A stretch of 47,408 nucleotides of DNA from JAZDOK01 sp043798715 (GTDB taxonomy: Bacteria > Vulcanimicrobiota > JAZDOK01). Numbering within the stretch: position 1 is the stretch's first letter; each line of letters opens with the position of its first letter. Both the position numbers and the translations under genes were made by a program. The stretch spans positions 1-47,408 of the forward strand of contig JAZDOK010000080.1 of assembly GCA_043798715.1 (NCBI GenBank), in the 5' to 3' direction. Of this stretch, positions 40,953 through 47,408 are shown piece by piece. The notes under the pieces are model-generated. The model ran no database searches and had not been told where the DNA came from. It saw only the letters and a list, made by a program, of their open reading frames with translations.

Positions 40953-42161
40953 GTGAAGATACTGGTCATGATGGTCGGATTCTACTGGGGAAGCATCTCC
41001 GTTAAATTCGATCTCTTTGATATGCAGGATGAAACCCTGGTTGCCAGGGGGGTCGTTGAGAGAATCGGCCAGGCGGATTCTCTTCTTACCTTTCAGAAAG
41101 AAACCAACAAACTGAGCAAAAAAGTAGTCGTACACAATTGTGTCGGCGGTATCCGCCTGGCTTTGCAGACCCTGCTGGACCCGGAAGACGGCGTTTTAAA
41201 AGATTCCTCGGAACTTGGCGGTATCGGCCACCGCGTGGTGCACGGCGGAGAGCGTTTTCTCGAACACTGCGTCATTGACGACAAAGTGCTTGACGATATC
41301 CGTGAGTGCATCCCGCTGGCCCCCCTGCACAATCCCTACAATCTCATCGGCATCGAAACTTCCCGCCAGCTTCTGCCGGATGTCATGCACGTGGCGATTT
41401 TTGACACTTCCTTCCATAGGACCATCCCGGAGAAGGCCTACATCTACGCCCTTCCATACGATCTTTACGTCAAGTACGGAGTCCGGCGCTACGGCTTTCA
41501 CGGGCCCTCTCACCGCTTCGTGGCGGAGAGAGCGGCGGTCATGCTGGGCAAACCGCTTGAGGATATCAAGCTCATCACCTGTCACCTGGGCAATGGCGCC
41601 AGCATCGCCGCCATTGACAAAGGTCGTTCGGTTGACACCTCCATGGGGTTTACGCCTCTTGAGGGCCTGGTCATGGCCACCCGCTCCGGAGATGTAGATC
41701 CGGCAATCCTTCTTTTCCTCATGGAAAAAGAGGGCTATTTCCAGCGCGATATTGACAACCTGCTGAACAAACGGAGCGGCCTGCTCGGAATTTCAGCGAT
41801 TTCCGGCAGCATGGTGGACCTGATGAAGGCGATCGAAGAAGGAAACAAGCGGGCCGCCCTGGCGGTGGATGTATTCTGCTATCGCCTGAAAAAGTATATT
41901 TCCGCCTATATAGGGGTACTGGGAGGAGTGGACGCCATCGTCTTTTCGGCCGGTATAGGCGAAAACAATTCTTATATCCGCACCAAGGCCCTGGATACTC
42001 TCTCCTGCTTCGGGATCGCGCTCGATGAAAATAAAAACAGTTGCGCCAGAGGCGAGACGGATATAAGTACTCCCGAGTCAGCCGTCAAGGTGCTGGTAAT
42101 TCCGACCAACGAGGAGCTGATGATCGCAAGGGAGACCCAGAAGCTCCTCGAGGCGCGGTGA
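40953..42161 (+). CDS. ackA: Acetate kinase, with an unusual N-terminus
   Basis: 402 aa from the GTG at 40953 (AAAGGAG 8 nt before it). The frame is also open through the tRNA upstream, but that is not coding. Nearly every AckA motif is present: GHRVVHGG, FDTSFHRTIPEKAYIYALPY, YGFHGPSHRFV, HLGNGASIAAI, TRSGDVDP, FSAGIGENN. The exception is the N-terminal loop: family members read INAGSSSLK, with an invariant Asn, while this one reads YWGSISVK after four extra residues. The Asn is thus missing. It makes acetyl-phosphate from acetate and ATP, or the reverse for ATP. Activity may be altered. Confidence 0.88.
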   Translation: MKILVMMVGFYWGSISVKFDLFDMQDETLVARGVVERIGQADSLLTFQKETNKLSKKVVVHNCVGGIRLALQTLLDPEDGVLKDSSELGGIGHRVVHGGERFLEHCVIDDKVLDDIRECIPLAPLHNPYNLIGIETSRQLLPDVMHVAIFDTSFHRTIPEKAYIYALPYDLYVKYGVRRYGFHGPSHRFVAERAAVMLGKPLEDIKLITCHLGNGASIAAIDKGRSVDTSMGFTPLEGLVMATRSGDVDPAILLFLMEKEGYFQRDIDNLLNKRSGLLGISAISGSMVDLMKAIEEGNKRAALAVDVFCYRLKKYISAYIGVLGGVDAIVFSAGIGENNSYIRTKALDTLSCFGIALDENKNSCARGETDISTPESAVKVLVIPTNEELMIARETQKLLEAR

Positions 42162-42173
42162 AAACCTGAAGTA

Positions 42174-43346
42174 TTACTGCGCCGAGCTTAAGATGGCCTT
42201 TTCGCTCTCTTTTTCGAAGAGGTGCATCTTCTTAAGGTCAAAGACCACTTCAATCTCTTCTCCGACCTTCGCCTGGGTGTGGGAATCCACCCGGGCGATC
42301 ATCGTGTCCTCCCCGGATTTAAGATGAAGATAGACTTCCGAGCCCATCGTCTCGGCGACTTCGACTAAAGCTTTGGCCGTATTTCCCGGCGTTTCGTCCT
42401 GCGCGAACATGCGGTCGTATATATCTTCCGGGCGGATGCCGAAAATTACTTCCTGGTTGGCGTAAGGAGCGAGACGGGAAGCTTTTTCAGGAGGGATGGT
42501 GACTTCAAAACCGCCGGAGGTGAGTTTAAGGGCTTTATTTTGCATGGAGATTCGGACGTTTACGAAATTCATGGCCGGACTTCCGATGAACCCGGCCACG
42601 TACCTGTTCACCGGGTTTTCATAGACCTTGAGCGGGGTATCCGCCTGCTGGATGATTCCGTCCTTCATGACCACGATTCTCTGGCCCAGGGTCATGGCCT
42701 CGGTCTGGTCGTGGGTGACGTAAATAGTGGTGATTCCGAGGCGCAGGTGGAGCTTCTGCAGTTCGGCCCGCATCTGGACCCGCAGTTTGGCGTCCAGGTT
42801 GGAAAGAGGTTCATCCATCAGGAAGACCTTGGGTTCGCGGACTATGGCCCTGCCCATCGCCACCCGCTGGCGCTGTCCGCCGGAGAGTTCCTTGGGTTTG
42901 CGGTGAAGGAGTTCCTCTATGCCCAGGAGGGCCGCCGCGTCCTGTACTCTTTTTTCGATTTCCGGCCGGGGAAAGCGCCGCAGTTTCAGGCCGAAGGCCA
43001 TGTTTTCGTAGACGTTCATATGGGGGTAGAGGGCGTAATTCTGGAAGACCATGGCGATGTCCCGATCTTTCGGGGAGACGTCATTGACCAGGCGGTCACC
43101 GATGTAGATATCCCCATCGGTAAGGTCCTCGAGCCCGGCGACCATGCGAAGAGTCGTGGATTTACCGCAGCCGGAAGGTCCGACCAGAACCAGAAATTCC
43201 CCGTCCTCGACCTGAAGGCTGAGGTCCTTGACGACGTGAACGTCCACTTTCTTCTGGCCGGGTTTCCAGAATTCCAACCATGATTTTTTAACTGGAGCCA
43301 TCCCCTGGAAGATCTTGTTCACATTTTTCAACGTTACTTTAGCCAA
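42174..43346 (-). CDS. ABC transporter ATP-binding protein (UgpC/MsmK type)
   Basis: 390 aa from the TTG at 43346 (GAGGAGG 7 nt before it). Walker A is GPSGCGKSTT, Q-loop FQNYAL, signature LSGGQRQRVAMGRAI, Walker B VFLMDEPLSNLD, and the C-terminal TOBE-type regulatory domain (from about residue 265) is complete. This is the type that energises carbohydrate or polyol importers, often shared among several. A stretch of about 20 residues (KKSWLEFWKPGQKK) is inserted between strand 1 and the rest of the domain compared with typical members. No permease or binding protein is nearby. Convergent with ackA. Confidence 0.92.
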   Translation of the reverse strand: MAKVTLKNVNKIFQGMAPVKKSWLEFWKPGQKKVDVHVVKDLSLQVEDGEFLVLVGPSGCGKSTTLRMVAGLEDLTDGDIYIGDRLVNDVSPKDRDIAMVFQNYALYPHMNVYENMAFGLKLRRFPRPEIEKRVQDAAALLGIEELLHRKPKELSGGQRQRVAMGRAIVREPKVFLMDEPLSNLDAKLRVQMRAELQKLHLRLGITTIYVTHDQTEAMTLGQRIVVMKDGIIQQADTPLKVYENPVNRYVAGFIGSPAMNFVNVRISMQNKALKLTSGGFEVTIPPEKASRLAPYANQEVIFGIRPEDIYDRMFAQDETPGNTAKALVEVAETMGSEVYLHLKSGEDTMIARVDSHTQAKVGEEIEVVFDLKKMHLFEKESEKAILSSAQ

Positions 43347-43419
43347 GGCGCTTCCTCCTCGGGGGATAGTTCTATGTTTTTTCCGCAAGTTCCTCTTTGT
43401 CGGGCAACAGCTTGCCGGT

Positions 43420-43456
43420 AGCCGTATTCCTCCCCCGCGCAGGAATACATCCGGCT
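43420..43456 (+). other. Long hairpin upstream of polX
   Basis: GTATTCCT (43424-43431) pairs with AGGAATAC (43441-43448), and AGCCG (43420-43424) with CGGCT (43452-43456) across a short bulge. It lies between the divergent ABC ATPase and polX genes, in the probable leader of polX. It may be a regulatory element or a weak terminator; its role is unknown. Confidence 0.45.
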
Positions 43457-43487
43457 TTATTGAATTGAGGCCGGGGGAGGGACGTCC

Positions 43488-45215
43488 ATGGAAAATGACG
43501 CCGTTGCACGCCTTTTCGGGGAAATTGCGGAAATGCTGGAACTCAAAGGGGATAATGTCTTCAAGATCCGGGCCTATGAGAAGGCCGCACGGATCATCGA
43601 AGCCCTCCCCGAGCCCATAGAATCTTACAATGGCAGGAGCGAGCTCGAGGCGATTCCCGGGATCGGAAAGGGGATCTCCGAAAAAATCAAGGAGTACCTT
43701 GAAAGCGGCTCCATCAGTTTTCATCGGGAGCTTCTGGATGAGTTTCCTCCGCAGCTTATAGCCATGCTCCGGGTTCCGGGACTGGGCCCCAAAAAAGTGT
43801 CCTTTCTCTACGAAAAGGCGAAGATCGCCTCCATCGAGGAGCTGGAGCGGGCGGCCCGGGAAGGGAAAATCCGCACTCTCCCGGGTTTCGGGCAGAAGAC
43901 CGAGGAGAACATCCTCAAGGGCCTGGCCATCCTGCGCCAGCGCGGCGGGCGGATATCCCTGGGGTTGGCCCTTCCCCTCGCCCATGGCATCATTAAAGAA
44001 ATGGCACAAGTGCCCGGAGTAAAGGCTATAAGCGAAGCGGGGAGCTTAAGGAGGAGGAGGGAGGACATCGGGGATATAGACATCCTTATCGCTTCGCTTG
44101 ATCCTCTTTCGGTTATGGAGGCCTTCACCGGGCTTACCATGGTCAGGGAAGTTCTGGCCCGGGGGGAAACCAAGGCCTCCGTTATCACTCATCATAACCT
44201 TCAGGTGGATCTGCGCGTGGTGTCGCCTGAATCCTATGGCGCCGCCCTCCAGTATTTTACCGGATCACGCCAGCACAACATCCTTCTTCGGCAGAGGGCC
44301 GAAGGGAGGGGACTCAAGATCAACGAATACGGGGTTTTCGCGGTCAAAGACGGCGAGCGCATAGCCGGCTCGACCGAGGAAGAAGTCTACCGGGCGGTGG
44401 GTCTTCCGATCATTCCGCCCGAGATCCGCGAGACGGGGGAGGAAATCCCGGCCGCCGAGAAGGGAACGCTTCCAGATCTGGTGGATCTGAGGGACATCCG
44501 GGGAGATCTGCACGCCCACACCGGGTTTAGCGACGGGATTAACTCCATTGAGGAGATGGCCGAGGGGGCCAGGAAACTTGGATACCGCTACCTGGCCCTT
44601 ACGGACCATTCGGCCTCCCTCAAGGTGGCCGGCGGCCTTTCGCGGGAGCGGCTCCTGGAGAAAAAGAGGCGGATCGAGGAGCTGAACGCCCTTTGGAATG
44701 ACTTTCGCCTCCTTTACGGAGCCGAGGTGGACATTCTGCCGGACGGGTCCCTCGACTACCCGGATGAACTGCTCGAAGAGATGGACCTGGTAATCGGCTC
44801 CGTCCACTCACACTTCAGGCAGGAAGAGGCCGTCATGACCGCCAGACTGATCCGGGCGCTCCGGAATCCGCACGTGGATCTCATCGCCCACCCCTCCGGG
44901 AGGCTCATAGGACATCGCGAGGAGTATCTGGTTGACTGGGAGGCCTTTTTCCGCGAGGCCGCCGGGACCCGGACGGCCCTTGAGATCAATTCCTACCCGG
45001 ATCGGCTGGATTTGAATGACCACCGGGCCCGGCGGGCCGTTCAGCTCGGCATCCCGCTGGCCGTCAATACCGACGCTCACAGCGTCCAAAACCTGGAGTG
45101 GATGACTTACGGGGTGGCCGTCGCCCGCCGCGGCTGGGTGGAAAAATCCTCGGTCCTCAACACCTGGAGCCTTTCCGACCTCCTGTTCTGGCTTAAAAGC
45201 CGCAACTCGTCTTAA
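43488..45215 (+). CDS. polX: DNA polymerase X family protein (PolX) with PHP domain
   Basis: 575 aa. Residues about 1-150 contain helix-hairpin-helix motifs (IPGIGKGISEKIKEYL; VPGLGPKKVSFLYEKA; LPGFGQKTEENILKGL). Residues about 150-320 form the palm with the catalytic DIGDIDILI. From about 335, the PHP domain (GDLHAHTGFSDGINSIEEM; LTDHSASLKVAGG; GAEVDILPDG; VIGSVHSHF; HPSGRLIG; NTDAHS) gives a metal-dependent 3'-5' exonuclease. PolX proteins fill short gaps in base excision repair. ATG at 43488 after GGGGGAGGG. Followed closely by an ABC permease. Confidence 0.93.
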   Translation: MENDAVARLFGEIAEMLELKGDNVFKIRAYEKAARIIEALPEPIESYNGRSELEAIPGIGKGISEKIKEYLESGSISFHRELLDEFPPQLIAMLRVPGLGPKKVSFLYEKAKIASIEELERAAREGKIRTLPGFGQKTEENILKGLAILRQRGGRISLGLALPLAHGIIKEMAQVPGVKAISEAGSLRRRREDIGDIDILIASLDPLSVMEAFTGLTMVREVLARGETKASVITHHNLQVDLRVVSPESYGAALQYFTGSRQHNILLRQRAEGRGLKINEYGVFAVKDGERIAGSTEEEVYRAVGLPIIPPEIRETGEEIPAAEKGTLPDLVDLRDIRGDLHAHTGFSDGINSIEEMAEGARKLGYRYLALTDHSASLKVAGGLSRERLLEKKRRIEELNALWNDFRLLYGAEVDILPDGSLDYPDELLEEMDLVIGSVHSHFRQEEAVMTARLIRALRNPHVDLIAHPSGRLIGHREEYLVDWEAFFREAAGTRTALEINSYPDRLDLNDHRARRAVQLGIPLAVNTDAHSVQNLEWMTYGVAVARRGWVEKSSVLNTWSLSDLLFWLKSRNSS

Positions 45216-45251
45216 AAAGGATTCCCCGCGACCTGAAGCGAAAAAGGGCGC

Positions 45252-46400
45252 ATGGTTGTATTTTCGCTGGCGGGGAAAAATGTCTCCCGGAAGCGGGAGC
45301 GGAGTCTTCTTACGATTGCCGGGGTGCTCCTGGCCGTAGGCTCCTTTATCGCTCTTCTCAGTCTGGCGGAAGGGCTGTCCCATCGTATAAACATGGAAGT
45401 CAACAGCCGCCACGTGGATATCTACATCACTCCGAAGTCGGCGATGGCCCTTCCACTGGGTCCGATCGGAACCATCGGGGTGGGAAATGACACGGTTCCC
45501 GCCCGCATCCTCAACGAACTGCCAAAATTTTCCAATATGCGCCAGTTTGCCGGAGTGGCCCGGATGCAGGTGAAGATTAACAACAAGGTGACCATCCTCT
45601 GGGGAATGGAGCCCTTCTATTTCGACACTTTTTACTGGTATTTCAAAGTGGTTCAGGGGGCCTGTTATTCCAGGGAGAACGAGGTGGTCCTCGGGGTCAG
45701 CCTGGCCCAGCTTCTAAATGCGGCGCCCGGCAGCGATATAAAGATAGCCAATCAAATGATGAGGGTCACCGGCATCGGCACCGCCCGGGGAACGCTGGAG
45801 GATTATTTCTGCTATGTCCCTCTATCCACCGCGCTTAAGATGCAGAAGGAGAAGAACCTTCAGGAGATCTGGATCCAGGTTGAGGATTCGGCCAAAGCGT
45901 CTGAGACCGTGAAGGAGCTGGAAAAACGTTTTCCGCGGCTTTCCGCCAGAACGCGCGCCGAATATTCGGACGTGGCCAATTATCTCATCAAGTTTGCCTG
46001 GATTCTGCAGTTCGCCATTGCCTCGATAGGGGTGCTCATCTCCATGACTGCCGCGATGAACACCATGCTCATGTCTACCTACGAACGGATCAGAGAATTC
46101 GGGACTCTGCGGGCCATCGGGGCCTCCCGCCTTACCGTGGCCGGAATGATACTTGTTGAATCGGTCATTCTTTCGCTTACGGGGGGGTGCATCGGGGTCA
46201 TCCTGGGGCTTTTGGGATCCCGGGTGCTGGATGACTCGGTTCGCACGCTTTTACAGATCTCTTTTCCCATTGCCGAAGTCACTCCCTGGCTTGTACTGCA
46301 GGCGCTGGGACTCTCCGTGGCAGTCGGCGTGGCGGGCGGCATCATCCCTTCGATTATCGTCAGCAGGATGACGGTCATCGACTCGCTTCGCTGGGAGTGA
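45252..46400 (+). CDS. MacB/FtsX-type ABC transporter permease
   Basis: 382 aa. One membrane segment at the start (residues about 20-40), a large periplasmic domain (about 45-235; MacB_PCD-like), and three segments at the end (LQFAIASIGVLISMTAAMNT onward; TFIREFGTLRAIGASRLTV-type motif). This is the layout of MacB/LolC permeases, which use ATP to move lipoproteins or substrates or to transmit mechanical signals. It is followed directly by its ATPase, with which it forms the complete unit. Confidence 0.9.
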   Translation: MVVFSLAGKNVSRKRERSLLTIAGVLLAVGSFIALLSLAEGLSHRINMEVNSRHVDIYITPKSAMALPLGPIGTIGVGNDTVPARILNELPKFSNMRQFAGVARMQVKINNKVTILWGMEPFYFDTFYWYFKVVQGACYSRENEVVLGVSLAQLLNAAPGSDIKIANQMMRVTGIGTARGTLEDYFCYVPLSTALKMQKEKNLQEIWIQVEDSAKASETVKELEKRFPRLSARTRAEYSDVANYLIKFAWILQFAIASIGVLISMTAAMNTMLMSTYERIREFGTLRAIGASRLTVAGMILVESVILSLTGGCIGVILGLLGSRVLDDSVRTLLQISFPIAEVTPWLVLQALGLSVAVGVAGGIIPSIIVSRMTVIDSLRWE

Positions 46401-46402
46401 CC

Positions 46403-47086
46403 ATGGTAAAAATTACGATTGAAAAACTGCACAAATATATGGAGACACCCTCGGGTACCATAAAAATCCTTGAGAACGTCAATCTGGAGGTGGCCAAAGG
46501 TGAATTCATCGCCATCATGGGGCCGTCCGGAGCGGGAAAATCCACCCTTCTTTACATGGTAGGCTGCCTTGACGTGCCTACTTTTGGACATCTTTACCTG
46601 GACGAGGTTGACGTGACCGAAGTGGCGGAGAACGTGCGGGAAAAAATCCGCTTAAAGCACATCGGCTTTATCTTTCAGAATTACCACCTCCTCCCCACTT
46701 TGAATGTGCTCGAAAACGTGACTCTCCCGATGCACATCCTGGGGACTCTTAGCCCGGCTGAGCGGGAGTCGAGAGGTCTCGGCCTTCTCCGCCTGGTGGG
46801 GCTGGAGGAGAGGGCCCAGGAGAGGCCTTCCAATCTATCCGGCGGCCAGCAGCAGCGCATCGCCATCGCCCGCGCCATGGCCAACGCTCCCGGTCTCATT
46901 CTGGCCGACGAACCAACCGGCAACCTGGATGCGAAGACGGGGAAGGAAATAATGGAGGTCATTCGCTCAATCAGTGAAAATCAGGGAATTACAACCATTC
47001 TGGTGACTCATGATCCCAAAATAGCCAGCTCCGCCCAGAAAAACTATTATCTCGTTGACGGGAAAATTCACCAGACCGTTCTATGA
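46403..47086 (+). CDS. MacB/LolD-type ABC transporter ATP-binding protein
   Basis: 227 aa from the ATG at 46403 (GGGAG 7 nt before it; a GTG at 46397 overlaps the stop of the permease). Walker A GPSGAGKSTLL, Q-loop FQNYHLLPTL, signature LSGGQQQRIAIARAMA, Walker B LILADEPTGNLD. LolD/MacB type; it works with the permease just upstream. ATP-driven extrusion or lipoprotein release. Confidence 0.95.
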   Translation: MVKITIEKLHKYMETPSGTIKILENVNLEVAKGEFIAIMGPSGAGKSTLLYMVGCLDVPTFGHLYLDEVDVTEVAENVREKIRLKHIGFIFQNYHLLPTLNVLENVTLPMHILGTLSPAERESRGLGLLRLVGLEERAQERPSNLSGGQQQRIAIARAMANAPGLILADEPTGNLDAKTGKEIMEVIRSISENQGITTILVTHDPKIASSAQKNYYLVDGKIHQTVL

Positions 47087-47106
47087 GCCCCGCCTTTCGG
47101 CGGGGC
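47087..47106 (+). terminator. Hairpin after the MacB-type unit
   Basis: GCCCCGCC, loop TTTC, GGCGGGGC; a strong 8-bp stem without a T-run, so perhaps not an efficient terminator alone. Confidence 0.5.
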
Positions 47107-47172
47107 GCCCCTGTATGAAAAACCCAGTAACGTTAGCTGAAGATTCACAATTGTTACGGTTTTGTAATATTC

Positions 47173-47201
47173 TTGCAATCACAAAGCGGGTAAGTTATAA
47201 T
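47173..47201 (+). promoter_or_regulatory. Promoter of the pilin-like gene
   Basis: TTGCAA (47173-47178), 17 nt, TATAAT (47196-47201). The start codon is about 50 nt downstream. Confidence 0.75.
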
Positions 47202-47252
47202 GGGGGGAGAAAAAAAGTGGGATTTGTTCCAAAGTCGGAAGAAAAGGGGAAA

Positions 47253-47408
47253 ATGCGCGTGGTAAAAATACGAAGAAAAAAGGGTTTCACTCTGGTGGAG
47301 ATTCTGGTGGCCATGGCGATTCTGCTGCTGTTCCTGTCTATTGTCGGCGGGTTGGTATGGCGGGGCATGATTGCCTACGAACGGGGCCAGACGGCGACAC
47401 AACTACAG
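47253..47408 (+). CDS. Type IV pilin-like protein (partial, runs off the window)
   Basis: 52 codons from the ATG at 47253 (AAAAGGGG upstream). RRKKGFTLVEILVAMAILLL is a textbook prepilin leader with cleavage after the Gly, a methylated Phe and Glu5. The hydrophobic helix follows. The rest is cut off. It may be a type IV pilin, a type II secretion pseudopilin or a PilW-like minor pilin. It has its own promoter. Confidence 0.9.
   Translation, partial: MRVVKIRRKKGFTLVEILVAMAILLLFLSIVGGLVWRGMIAYERGQTATQLQ

Noticed and set aside
43347..44009. Long N-terminal extension of the ABC ATPase frame
   Set aside because: It lies opposite polX and has no ABC-type content; the TTG at 43346 with GAGGAGG is the family start.
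1..47408. CRISPR arrays, rRNA genes, prophage
   Set aside because: No regularly spaced repeat-spacer structure, no rRNA sequence and no phage structural genes were seen.

Overview
The window reads as a chromosomal contig of an uncultured diderm bacterium of moderate GC. A TonB-family protein, a lipoprotein with a clear lipobox and a type IV pilin-like gene argue for an outer membrane. The ffh-rpsP-khpA-ylqD-rimM-trmD order and the presence of ylqD are more typical of Terrabacteria such as Firmicutes and Cyanobacteria. A deep candidate lineage (for example Xenobia/Eremiobacterota-like) would fit, but the phylum cannot be fixed from this sequence. Promoters are of the ordinary sigma-70 type: several TTGAC-like/TATAAT-like pairs with exactly 17 nt between them.

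Layout. 1-0.9 kb: end of a probable IS21-family element with five 23-bp repeats, cutting into a beta-propeller gene. 1.1-3.8 kb: a chimeric membrane protein with alpha-2-macroglobulin-like domains. 3.9-6.7 kb: two tandem clostripain-family (C11) peptidases, each with its own copy of the same promoter. 6.8-10.5 kb (minus): a small unknown gene, argS and a PLP-dependent cysteine-synthase-like enzyme. 10.6-11.4 kb: a gene whose reading frame passes through an in-frame TGA at the exact place of a thioredoxin-type catalytic cysteine; it is a strong selenoprotein candidate. 11.5-13.8 kb (minus): a DUF2442/DUF4160 pair, an M23 peptidase and an inositol-monophosphatase-family enzyme. 13.9-15.3 kb: infC-rpmI-rplT with promoter, structured leader with attenuator, AUU start and terminator. 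15.4-20.3 kb: two convergent NAD-synthetase-like genes, an ABC-2 exporter and a PaaK-like adenylate-forming ligase. 20.3-27.3 kb (minus): TonB protein, FmdE-like zinc-ribbon protein, a TPR / membrane glycosyltransferase / TPR-lipoprotein set and a glycine-zipper protein. 27.4-31.1 kb (minus): the ffh-to-trmD operon. 31.2-32.4 kb: repeats, one AT-rich unknown gene and a highly structured palindromic element. 32.6-39.8 kb: a six-gene energy-converting-hydrogenase-related (Ehr) complex. 39.9-47.4 kb: a small membrane protein, an ECF S component, tRNA-Thr, acetate kinase, a sugar-type ABC ATPase, PolX, a MacB/FtsX-type ABC pair and the start of a pilin-like gene.

Most notable: (1) a candidate selenoprotein with a copper-amine-oxidase-like domain fused to a thioredoxin-like domain with a U-G-G-C active site, and a 14-position stem closing on the UGA; (2) an Ehr complex in which all four NiFe-ligand cysteines and three of four FeS-ligand cysteines are gone, the latter three all replaced by Asp; (3) a shared 17-bp palindromic site at the same distance from the -35 boxes of a clostripain gene and of a glycine-zipper gene 22 kb away; (4) a structured ~220-bp inverted-repeat element at 32.2-32.4 kb; (5) a macroglobulin-like protein interrupted by an AT-rich polytopic membrane block and a pilin-like domain.
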